Below are positions 6,715 through 12,585 of a DNA stretch of 12,585 nt, one piece after another (the stretch's first letter is position 1; each line of letters opens with the position of its first letter). The stretch is from an uncultured Dysgonomonas sp. (lineage in GTDB: Bacteria > Bacteroidota > Bacteroidia > Bacteroidales > Dysgonomonadaceae). The DNA is taken from NCBI GenBank assembly GCA_937875275.1, contig CALNCC010000161.1, positions 1-12,585 of the forward strand. The letters are read 5' to 3'. The translations under genes and the position numbers were made by a program. The notes beneath the pieces were generated by a model. The model saw nothing but the letters and a program-made list of their open reading frames with translations, was not told the origin of the DNA and made no database searches.

Positions 6715-9369
6715 ATGAAACAGATAGAACTTTACATCGACCGTCAATTGTGCGACGTGGGCAACGCCAAAGATTTCAACATCGACCTCAAACGCCAGTT
6801 TATCAACCCTGCCGAACTGAGCGTGAAAGATGCCCAGAAGTCGTACGAGATAGAACTGCCGGCAACGGAGACCAACAACCGCATATTCAAGCATGTGAAC
6901 ATAGAGGAAGTGAGCGGAAAATTTACACGATACTACGACGCGCTGCTCATTGTGGGAGGCATTACCATCCTCGACGGGCAGTTTCGCATGAGCGAGATTA
7001 CGCCGCACAGTTACAAAGGCAATCTGGGAGTGCCCGCCAAGAAAACCGTGTCGGAACTGTTTGGAGACATGACACTTGCCAACCTAAAGCCGTGGACAAC
7101 TCCCTTTCGCGGCTCCGAGTCTATTTCGTCTTACAACAAACTGACCGACCAAATTCCCGACTGCATTTTCCCGTTAGTCATCTACGGATTGTTCAACAAG
7201 TCGGCAGAAGGGAACAGGGAGGAGATAGACAGCAACACCACCTTTTCGCTTACCGATTTTCCTCCGTCGATCAACTGCATGGAAACTATAAAGCGCATCT
7301 TCGATGCAAAAAACATGGAGATATCAGGCTCTGCCTTCAACGACGAACGGCTCACCAATCTGTATATGTCGTATGCCAACTCGAACGAATATGCCATGCC
7401 CTTCAACTATGGAGACATGGCGTCTGTCTCGCTCAGCGGAAAGTGGACTAACTGCAATACTCAAATAGCTGGAGGAAAAATAGACGACTGGATGAATATA
7501 AACGAAGACAAAGAGGACAATGAGGACATTGACCCCAACGATCACGATGCGAGAATCCTATATTACAACAAAAATCTGTTCAACCTGAAATCGGAGGTAG
7601 GCAACACAATCACAATAGGCAACAATGATGCTGAAATGTACAGGGACAATAAGATTATCGTACCATACAGCGGATTATACAAAATTGTATTGAATGCGAA
7701 TATCATGCTCGACCAAACTCACAGCGGCCGCGACTGGAGGGCGACCAATTCGGACGGAACAACCTCTGTGATAGTGGTTTCTCCCCAAAAAGGTTCGGGC
7801 TCATCATCAAACATCAAGAGCCACCGATTCGAGGTTAAGCTCTTGCGCAGCATCGACGGCGAAGAAATAGATAACAAAGAACTGAAATGGGACAACCGTT
7901 TTCATTGGAACAATCAGTCTCAAGATCCGAGCACTACCTCGGGCTTGCCGCAAAGCTATTCGGGTGTGTACCCCGAAGCCGGGGGCGTGAACTTTATAGA
8001 CCCTGCGCAAAACAAAAATTACCTGTGCGGACTGGCATGGGGGAAAACGCTGCGCGACGGATGGAGAGCCGACTACAACCCGCGCGACACGCAACCCGTC
8101 TATGGCAACCCTACTGCAATAAAAAATGGAAAAACGAATTTACCTTTTGGAGAAAAGCATCAAGCAATCGCAGCCACACAATCCAATCGATACGGATATC
8201 TTGGGGGGGAAACGGGTCCCGATCCCGTGTATAACGTGTCGGTAGCCAATGCGCCTGCATGCTATGCCAAACTGACTGAGGCGTCAGCCTTCAAAGGGGA
8301 GGGGCAGGTGTCGCAGGTGGTGTGGCTCAATGCCGGCGAAGAGCTTACGCTGCACACGGTGTCGGACGAGGCAAGCCTGAGCCACAAGAGGGGATGGATA
8401 CATCACTCTTTGACATTCGACCTCAGCGTCAGTTTCTTTAAGGAAAATGCCGACTGGATAAAAATAGACGCCGACCACAATTCGACGGGCAACATGAACT
8501 GGAACGACGACACCGACCTGAAAGGAAATATCGACCTCACACGCTTTTTGCCGCAAACGGCGAAGGCAAACGATTGGGTCGAAAACTTCTGCAAAGCCTT
8601 CAATCTGCAATTAACACAAACCGAAGAAACACGCTTTGAACTGAACACCAAACCGCAACAAAGCATCAACACATCGCTGACGATAGACCTCGACCGACGG
8701 GCAAATGTAAACCACCGCACCAATTCGTCGTTGCAGCTGCCTGCACTCTACGACATAGGTTTTACCTGCAAAGACAACGAGCAGGGATACCAACTGTCAG
8801 ACAAGGACACGGGGGGCGGAAAATTCTATACCGACAGCATGGAGACATCGAAAATAGAGCAAAAATCGAACTTCTCGTACAATTGGTTCAAGAGCACAGA
8901 TGACAGTACTAAAAATAAATCGTTCGATTTCCCCATCATCACCGAGCAAGAAATATGGAACACCGCTGAATCGTACACCGAACTGCGAAAGAAAAAGTAT
9001 TTCAATCAGCCTCAACGTTTTTGGTACAGGCAACAAGACGCAGACCGATTCTACCCTGTACGTATCGGCAGCAGCAACAACGCCACCGACACCATACTGC
9101 TGAGCGAAAAATATGCAGGCGAAAAGGATATGGTGCTCAACTATAAAAACGAGCCTGACTCCATTTTAAGAAATTATTTCACTATATTTGCCGATGCAGG
9201 CAACCATTACACCGAGGTAGAATGTTTCCTGCTGCCCGAAGAATACAGTATTTTGGGACATAGCCTTGTGCGATTCAACGGAGACACTTACTATGCATCC
9301 GAGATTGACGGCTACGACCCCTTAGGGCAAAACAAAGCACGACTGAAACTGATAAGAAAAACGATATGA
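6715..9369 (+). CDS. Large protein resembling Bacteroidetes prophage tail/baseplate proteins
   Basis: The protein has 884 residues with no signal peptide or transmembrane segment. The N-terminus (about 1-125) has a short opening strand, FNIDLKRQFINPAE, then KSYEIELPATETNNRIF and DALLIVGGITILDGQFRMSEI. This pattern recalls Bacteroidetes prophage tail proteins, in which nested features are placed relative to a small beta scaffold. Residues about 185-230 (CMETIKRIFDAKNMEISGSAF, TNLYMSY) and 618-645 (DWVENFCKAFNLQLTQTEETRFELNTK) fit the same recollection, as does the C-terminus (DTYYASEIDGYDPLGQNKARLKLIRK). Between them, 310-335 (IIVPYSGLYKIVLNAN) and 535-575 (VVWLNAGEELTLHTVS) look like two halves of a C1q-like beta sandwich. 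It overlaps the next ORF by ATGA. No other phage genes are in the window. The family call is from memory and needs a profile search. Confidence 0.6.
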   Translation: MKQIELYIDRQLCDVGNAKDFNIDLKRQFINPAELSVKDAQKSYEIELPATETNNRIFKHVNIEEVSGKFTRYYDALLIVGGITILDGQFRMSEITPHSYKGNLGVPAKKTVSELFGDMTLANLKPWTTPFRGSESISSYNKLTDQIPDCIFPLVIYGLFNKSAEGNREEIDSNTTFSLTDFPPSINCMETIKRIFDAKNMEISGSAFNDERLTNLYMSYANSNEYAMPFNYGDMASVSLSGKWTNCNTQIAGGKIDDWMNINEDKEDNEDIDPNDHDARILYYNKNLFNLKSEVGNTITIGNNDAEMYRDNKIIVPYSGLYKIVLNANIMLDQTHSGRDWRATNSDGTTSVIVVSPQKGSGSSSNIKSHRFEVKLLRSIDGEEIDNKELKWDNRFHWNNQSQDPSTTSGLPQSYSGVYPEAGGVNFIDPAQNKNYLCGLAWGKTLRDGWRADYNPRDTQPVYGNPTAIKNGKTNLPFGEKHQAIAATQSNRYGYLGGETGPDPVYNVSVANAPACYAKLTEASAFKGEGQVSQVVWLNAGEELTLHTVSDEASLSHKRGWIHHSLTFDLSVSFFKENADWIKIDADHNSTGNMNWNDDTDLKGNIDLTRFLPQTAKANDWVENFCKAFNLQLTQTEETRFELNTKPQQSINTSLTIDLDRRANVNHRTNSSLQLPALYDIGFTCKDNEQGYQLSDKDTGGGKFYTDSMETSKIEQKSNFSYNWFKSTDDSTKNKSFDFPIITEQEIWNTAESYTELRKKKYFNQPQRFWYRQQDADRFYPVRIGSSNNATDTILLSEKYAGEKDMVLNYKNEPDSILRNYFTIFADAGNHYTEVECFLLPEEYSILGHSLVRFNGDTYYASEIDGYDPLGQNKARLKLIRKTI

Positions 9370-9382
9370 AAAAACTACTTTA
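9366..9382 (+). repeat. 17-bp direct repeat copy 1 (start of lipoprotein gene)
   Basis: ATGAAAAAACTACTTTA opens the 9366-9812 lipoprotein gene and recurs at 9809-9825. In both places the ATGA overlaps the stop codon of the gene before it. Confidence 0.9.
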
Positions 9383-9812
9383 CATTCTATTCACCGTATG
9401 CCTGTTCACAGCTTGCTCGTCTGACGACGGAGACGACAACGACAACAATAACAACAACCAGAACAAGGAGTTTAAGTGGAACGGAGACTGGAACGACCCG
9501 AACGACCCCAACTATGTGGAAGGTGGATACAATCCAATCGTCGGACTTTGGGAAGACACATCTGATTCTGAAATTAGATTTAAGTTCAGTATCGACTTTA
9601 AAGAAACTAGATATATTTGGGATAAAAAAACGAGTAAATATGTACCGAATGAATCTGAAATTTATATTATAAATAATACTGCTTTTAGAACTGATAGGTA
9701 TATCTACGCAAGATACAAATTTGTAGATGGGAAGCTACTGTTGAATCAATTATCAAATAGTGGTAAGATTATGGACGACAAATGGTATGAATACAAGAAA
9801 GTAAAAGAATGA
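9366..9812 (+). CDS. Small lipoprotein coupled to the phage-tail-like gene
   Basis: The protein has 148 residues. MKKLLYILFTVCLFTAC gives a lipobox with Cys17, followed by SSDDGDDNDNNNNNQN, a strong Bacteroidetes export signal, so it is probably displayed on the surface. FKWNGDWNDPNDPNYVEGGYNPIVGLWEDTS follows. The last part recalls the first strand of small lipocalin-like domains (GxW), and the rest is beta-rich (RFKFSIDFKETRYIWD, YIYARYKFVDGKLLLNQL). The start overlaps the stop of the 884-residue gene by four bases, so translation is coupled and the two products may act together. From about 9560 the coding sequence becomes visibly A+T-richer than its own first third, suggesting a swapped C-terminal module. 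I do not recognise the specific family. Confidence 0.75.
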   Translation: MKKLLYILFTVCLFTACSSDDGDDNDNNNNNQNKEFKWNGDWNDPNDPNYVEGGYNPIVGLWEDTSDSEIRFKFSIDFKETRYIWDKKTSKYVPNESEIYIINNTAFRTDRYIYARYKFVDGKLLLNQLSNSGKIMDDKWYEYKKVKE

Positions 9813-9825
9813 AAAAACTACTTTA
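9809..9825 (+). repeat. 17-bp direct repeat copy 2 (vestigial gene start)
   Basis: This is identical to 9366-9382. It overlaps the lipoprotein stop as ATGA and then reads M-K-K-L-L-stop (TAG at 9824-9826). It looks like the first codons of a lost second lipoprotein gene. Confidence 0.85.
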
Positions 9826-9835
9826 GATAAACAAC

Positions 9836-9869
9836 AAGGGGCACTAAAAATGCCCCTTTGTTATTTTTA
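9836..9869. terminator. Terminator between converging genes
   Basis: AAGGGGCA (9836-9843) pairs perfectly with TGCCCCTT (9851-9858), followed by TGTTATTTTTAT on the plus strand. On the minus strand the hairpin is followed by TTGTTGTTT, so it probably also ends the operon finishing at 9887. Confidence 0.85.
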
Positions 9870-9886
9870 TCCTCATCGCAAAGCGT

Positions 9887-10363
9887 TCAATCAGCCGACT
9901 GAGAAACGGTTATTGCATAAAAACAGTTTCCTGCCTGTACGCCCAAAGTGAGCATTCGTGGCAATGAAGAATCATTTGCTTTTGCAACTATCGTCAGAGT
10001 ACTGTAAGTGTCCTTTGTGATGGTAAACCACTCACCGCCTATTTTTTTTATTTCCTCGTCTGCACCCTCGTCGTATATCACATTCGGATTGTCCCAGCCT
10101 TTTATCTTCCCTCTCTCCACCTCAAAGTCGGGGTTGTCATACAAGCCGATAACCTCGCCTTCGATATGGATATAGTCTTCCATCCACCACCAGTCGTCCT
10201 TCGCCTTCAACGTCTGTTTGCCGCCCTTAGCCGCAAACTTGACATCTTGTTTATCAAATTTTTGGGGCTGGGAGCATAATCCGTCCGGCTCGGTCTTGTC
10301 TTCATCGCATGATGAAAACAGAAAGGCTATCGACAGAAACGACAAAAGAGTAAACGTCTTCAT
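9887..10363 (-). CDS. Lipoprotein with a BACON-like beta-sandwich domain
   Basis: The protein has 158 residues. The signal peptide MKTFTLLSFLSIAFLFSSC gives Cys19, and DEDKTEPD follows as a likely export tag. Residues about 38-158 read like one BACON/Ig-like domain. The pattern VKFAAKGGKQTLKAKDDWWW starts it, WFTITKD with STLTIVAKANDSSLPRMLTLGVQAGNCFYAITVSQSAD ends it, and the final strand (GNCFYAITVSQ) is typical of that fold. An insert of about 40 residues rich in D, N, G and E lies between the first strands. Such domains usually bind carbohydrate or mucin, or serve as spacers. It starts 13 bases after the hydrolase stop, so the two are co-transcribed and the lipoprotein may hold a substrate near the enzyme. 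That link is inference. Confidence 0.75.
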   Translation of the reverse strand: MKTFTLLSFLSIAFLFSSCDEDKTEPDGLCSQPQKFDKQDVKFAAKGGKQTLKAKDDWWWMEDYIHIEGEVIGLYDNPDFEVERGKIKGWDNPNVIYDEGADEEIKKIGGEWFTITKDTYSTLTIVAKANDSSLPRMLTLGVQAGNCFYAITVSQSAD

Positions 10364-10376
10364 CTGCGGTCGGTTT

Positions 10377-11189
10377 TTATTTCTTATCGTGTTTCCTCAC
10401 CCACTCTATCAGCAACAAGCATCCGGGAACAGCCATGTAGCCATGATCGAAACCTTCTACCTCGTAGAGCGTTACATCTTTGTTGCCAAACGAGCGGATA
10501 ATAGACTCTAAGTGCAGGTTCTCTTCATAGCGAGCCGTCATCTCTAACCGACGGTCGCCCGTAACGAGTAATATCGGAGGCAGACCGGCTCTCACCTGAT
10601 TCAGCGGAGCATATTTGTCTATAACAGGCAGATTCATAGGGATGCCCCTCTCTTTGCGAATCGTGTAGTGCGTATTTGTTTGTCCGCTCAGTGGGATCAA
10701 TCCTTTCAGTTTGTCGGCATCCACACCATGCTTTGCAAGGTACGCCTTGTCGAGACCAACCATCAGGGTAAGATACCCTCCTGCCGAATGCCCCGCCAGA
10801 TAGATGCTCGACGGATCGCCGCCATAGGCCTCTATATTCTTGAACACCCACGCCACAGCCTCTGCCGCATCTTCGATATATGCCGGATTGCTCGCCTTGG
10901 GATGCAAACGATAGTTGGGCGAAACCACCGCAACGCCTTTGTTCTTCAACTCGTTGGGCAAGTCTTTCTGTCCACCTTCGAGCCCTCCGCCATGTAGCCA
11001 TACGACAGTCGTGAAGCCTTTTTTCCCTTCGGGGTAATAGACATCCAGCACGCAACGTTCTTTGCGGTACTCGTCTTTCTCGGCGGCATCGATATACGAA
11101 ATGTTTTTTTCGTGTTTATACGTTGTCTGTTGTGCAGACAGTGTTAGTGCAAACATGCACAATGTCAATAATATAAATTTTGTTTTCAT
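10377..11189 (-). CDS. Secreted alpha/beta hydrolase (esterase/lipase, HSL or BD-FAE-like)
   Basis: The protein has 270 residues. MKTKFILLTLCMFALTLSAQ is a Sec signal peptide without a lipobox cysteine at its end, so the enzyme is probably periplasmic. The oxyanion motif HGGG is at 66-69 (VVWLHGGGLEGG), the nucleophile elbow GHSAG at 133-137 (Ser135), a likely catalytic Asp212 in LLVTGDRRLEM, and His249 in GFDHG. NYRLHPKAS (92-100) and EDAAEAVAWVFKNIEAYGGDPSSIYLAGHSAGG are characteristic of carboxylesterases that act on acetylated or feruloylated sugars and related esters. The substrate cannot be read from the sequence, but the co-transcribed BACON-like lipoprotein makes a carbohydrate ester plausible. 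A 40-residue membrane protein gene ends seven bases upstream. Confidence 0.9.
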   Translation of the reverse strand: MKTKFILLTLCMFALTLSAQQTTYKHEKNISYIDAAEKDEYRKERCVLDVYYPEGKKGFTTVVWLHGGGLEGGQKDLPNELKNKGVAVVSPNYRLHPKASNPAYIEDAAEAVAWVFKNIEAYGGDPSSIYLAGHSAGGYLTLMVGLDKAYLAKHGVDADKLKGLIPLSGQTNTHYTIRKERGIPMNLPVIDKYAPLNQVRAGLPPILLVTGDRRLEMTARYEENLHLESIIRSFGNKDVTLYEVEGFDHGYMAVPGCLLLIEWVRKHDKK

Positions 11190-11195
11190 GATATA

Positions 11196-11318
11196 TTATA
11201 TGCTTCCCGTTATTGATAAAAAGTATATCAGCAATGTGATTAATAATGCTGCCGCAGCCGACGTTACCAAAGCTATGAACAGGATGGTCTTTCGGTGTTT
11301 TTTCTTTACATTTTTCAT
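11196..11318 (-). CDS. 40-residue single-helix membrane protein
   Basis: The translation begins MKNVKKKHRKTILFIALVTS and ends FLSITGSI. A strongly basic N-terminus (six Lys/Arg in the first ten residues) is followed by one hydrophobic segment of about 24 residues (12-35). It should be an inner-membrane protein with its N-terminus inside, or an uncleaved signal-anchor. It fills the space between the basic tail ORF (stop 11341) and the hydrolase (start 11189) with gaps of 22 and 6 bases. That tight packing supports a real gene heading the hydrolase operon. No Shine-Dalgarno is seen. I know no family for it. Confidence 0.55.
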   Translation of the reverse strand: MKNVKKKHRKTILFIALVTSAAAALLITLLIYFLSITGSI

Positions 11319-11340
11319 GGCATTAACAATTTGATGGTTA

Positions 11341-11532
11341 TTATTTTTTCTTCGTCGGCGAAGCTCCTCGCTTCGGTGGTTTGCTCGTCGGTTTATTCGA
11401 CGCCACCTTCGACTTACCCACCCTCAGCCCGCTGGCAGGCTTGCCTTTCGTTTTCGGCTTTGCAGGTTTTTCAAAGTCCGGCTTGTATGCGCCCCCCGAT
11501 GCAGCCTTTGGCTTGTCGGATTGCTTTGCCAT
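11341..11532 (-). CDS. Lys/Pro/Ser-rich basic ORF, probably the out-of-frame C-terminal tail of RluF
   Basis: The ORF has 63 residues from the ATG at 11532: low complexity, rich in K, P, A, S and G, ending PKRGASPTKKK. The same frame is open upstream to at least 11640 and reads protein-like (RTDQGKNAESSNKKFNRALE, then QADLKKDYRKASIVAKMAKQ), running into the end of rluF in the +1 frame. RluF enzymes carry just such a basic, disordered tail that helps RNA binding. I infer that this is the RluF tail cut off by a one-base insertion, giving a full-length form of about 331 residues. An independent small basic protein starting at 11532 is the alternative. There is no Shine-Dalgarno before that ATG. 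Confidence 0.5.
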   Translation of the reverse strand: MAKQSDKPKAASGGAYKPDFEKPAKPKTKGKPASGLRVGKSKVASNKPTSKPPKRGASPTKKK

Positions 11533-11608
11533 TTTGGCTACAATGCTCGCCTTGCGATAATCTTTCTTCAGGTCGGCTTGTTCCAGCGCTCGGTTAAATT
11601 TCTTGTTG

Positions 11609-12337
11609 CTACTCTCGGCATTCTTGCCCTGATCGGTCCGAATCTTCGAGCATGTCGAACAGCCCTTCCAACTCGGGATCGGTAAGGTTGCGCCAGTTGC
11701 CCTGTCCGAGACTCCCCAACTGTATATTCATTATCTGTATGCGCTCGAGCTTGACCACGTCGTAGTCGAAATATTCACACATCCGTCTGATCTGTCTGTT
11801 CAGCCCTTGTATGAGCGATATGCGAAACACAAAAGGGTTTATCTTCTCTATCTCGCATCGGCGGGTAACCCGGTCGAGAATGGGCACACCGTGCATCATA
11901 CGTGTCAAGAAATCGTCGGTCAGAGGTTTGTTTACCTTCACCAAATATTCTTTCTTGTGGTTGTTGCCGGCTCTCAAAATCTTGTTAACGATGTCACCAT
12001 CATTGGTCAGAAGAATCAATCCCTGCGAATCTTTATCTAAACGCCCGATGGGAAATATGCGCTGCTCGTGGCTGATAAACTCTACAATATTGTTTTTCTC
12101 TTGCAGATCGGTGGTGCTGACCACTCCTACCGGTTTGTTGAAGGCAATGTAGACAGGCTCTACCTTGTTGACGATGAGCTCACCGTTTACCTTCACCTTC
12201 TGTCGGGGAAGGACACGCATCCCTATCGACGCACGTCGCCCGTTGATTGTAACTTTGCCGTTTTCTATCAAACGGTCGGCTTCGCGACGAGAACAAAATC
12301 CCGAGCTGCTTATGTATTTATTTAGTCTGTATTCCAT
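11609..12337 (-). CDS. rluF: RluF-like 23S rRNA pseudouridine synthase (RsuA/RluB/E/F family), C-terminus apparently frameshifted
   Basis: The frame gives 242 residues. An S4 RNA-binding domain (2-50: YRLNKYISSSGFCSRREADRLIENGKVTINGR) precedes the RsuA-type catalytic domain. The catalytic motif is GRLDKDSQGLILLTNDG at 98-114, with Asp101 as nucleophile. KKEYLVKVNKPL and LIQGLNRQIRRMCEYFDYDVVKLERIQIMNIQLG complete the fold. The family isomerises a uridine of 23S rRNA to pseudouridine; RluF in E. coli acts at position 2604. Catalytic residues are intact, so activity is likely. The frame ends SDRSGQECRE-stop, while a basic tail continues in the +1 frame to 11341, so the natural C-terminus seems lost. 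A -7 box lies about 40 bases upstream. RluF rather than RluB or RluE is favoured by the length, tail and LGSLGQGNWRNLTDPEL ending. Confidence 0.9.
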   Translation of the reverse strand: MEYRLNKYISSSGFCSRREADRLIENGKVTINGRRASIGMRVLPRQKVKVNGELIVNKVEPVYIAFNKPVGVVSTTDLQEKNNIVEFISHEQRIFPIGRLDKDSQGLILLTNDGDIVNKILRAGNNHKKEYLVKVNKPLTDDFLTRMMHGVPILDRVTRRCEIEKINPFVFRISLIQGLNRQIRRMCEYFDYDVVKLERIQIMNIQLGSLGQGNWRNLTDPELEGLFDMLEDSDRSGQECRE

Positions 12338-12374
12338 TTATCTGAAATTGTTACAATCGTTTATTTTACTGTTG

Positions 12375-12382
12375 CAAAGATA
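12375..12382 (-). promoter_or_regulatory. -7 box for rluF (TATCTTTG on the minus strand)
   Basis: CAAAGATA on the plus strand reads TATCTTTG on the minus strand, matching TAnnTTTG, 37 bases before the rluF ATG at 12337. A small GTGC-loop-GCAC hairpin (12406-12417) lies just upstream. No good -33 TTTG is visible. Confidence 0.55.
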
Positions 12383-12484
12383 CGAAAAGGCGGGAGCAAT
12401 TGCGGGTGCTTGCGCACGAAAATTACCGAGCCGCATCCTATTATTACGTAAATATAGAGAAAAACTCCCAAAAAAACGGATAAC

Positions 12485-12585
12485 TTACATATGGGTATGA
12501 ATGATTTTCCATTCACTTTTCACTTTCGAATAAACGATAGTCCATGCAAATTTGCCGGTCAGGAGACGCCCATCTTCGAGTTCTA
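12485..12585 (-). CDS. C-terminus of a SnoaL/NTF2-like (DUF4440-type) protein, partial
   Basis: Only the last 32 codons and the stop (TAA, 12485-12487) are in the window; the gene runs off the right edge. The frame begins ELEDGRLLTGKFAWTIVYSK and ends EWKIIHTHM. This is the closing beta hairpin of the SnoaL/ketosteroid isomerase-like fold, in which a GxxxTGxFxW strand is followed by a strand ending WKIxHxH. The cone-shaped fold serves as a small-molecule-binding or isomerase domain in many contexts, and the substrate is not predictable from this end. It is transcribed toward rluF, separated by 147 bases that hold the rluF -7 box, so rluF probably has its own promoter. Confidence 0.65.
   Translation of the reverse strand, partial: ELEDGRLLTGKFAWTIVYSKVKSEWKIIHTHM

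Noticed and set aside
6750..7451. 233-codon frame overlapping the start of the tail-like gene in another plus-strand frame
   Set aside because: Arg/Gln/His-rich translation typical of an off-frame reading; the 884-residue frame explains the region.
11359..11375. Perfect CGAAGC/GCTTCG hairpin near the end of the basic tail ORF
   Set aside because: It lies within coding sequence and is followed on the minus strand by A-rich, not T-rich, sequence, so it is not an intrinsic terminator.
11807..12325. Plus-strand open frames opposite rluF
   Set aside because: They lie opposite the intact catalytic domain of RluF and show no domain of their own.
1..12585. CRISPR arrays, tRNA/rRNA genes, insertion sequences, integrases or toxin-antitoxin pairs
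   Set aside because: No regularly spaced repeats, no cloverleaf or rRNA-like sequence and no transposase or recombinase motifs were seen on either strand.

Overview
The window looks like a Bacteroidales (Bacteroidota) chromosome. The signs are lipoprotein signal peptides followed by Ser/Asp-rich export tags (CSSDDD and CSSDDG), A-rich leaders mostly without Shine-Dalgarno sequences, several TAnnTTTG -7 promoter boxes, and families typical of the phylum (BACON-like lipoproteins, DUF4421, an RluF-type enzyme with a basic tail, and an ECF sigma factor beside a His-rich two-helix membrane protein). The genus cannot be fixed from the sequence. Genes are dense and no gene-free stretch exceeds about 190 bases.

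Layout. 86-1243 (+) is a surface lipoprotein with a fasciclin-like domain and a tyrosine/aspartate-rich repeat region, closed by a strong terminator. 1379-2806 (+) is the cytosolic dipeptidase PepD, also closed by a hairpin terminator. 2994-3674 (+) is an unrecognised secreted protein. It is followed by a small TonB-C-domain lipoprotein (3688-4191) that fits exactly between two copies of a 43-bp direct repeat. A bidirectional terminator (4246-4280) separates these from a three-gene minus-strand operon: a dicluster ferredoxin, a His-rich two-helix membrane protein and an ECF sigma factor. This looks like a metal- or redox-linked signalling unit. 5690-6664 (+) is a DUF4421 outer-membrane protein. 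6715-9369 (+) is a large signal-less protein resembling Bacteroidetes prophage tail proteins. It is coupled by an ATGA overlap to a lipoprotein gene (9366-9812), which is itself bounded by a 17-bp direct repeat.

From 9887 to the end everything lies on the minus strand. Reading in the direction of transcription, these are the last 32 codons of a SnoaL/NTF2-like protein, then rluF, a basic tail ORF that appears to be the frameshifted C-terminus of RluF, a 40-residue single-helix membrane protein, a secreted alpha/beta hydrolase and a BACON-like lipoprotein.

The observations most worth following are the two lipoprotein ORFs each framed from start to stop by a direct repeat, the solitary phage-tail-like protein with visibly A+T-richer internal patches, the +1 frameshift in rluF, and the ferredoxin/His-rich membrane protein/ECF operon. 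I do not see a complete new defence or mobile system. No CRISPR, rRNA, tRNA, transposase or integrase was recognised.
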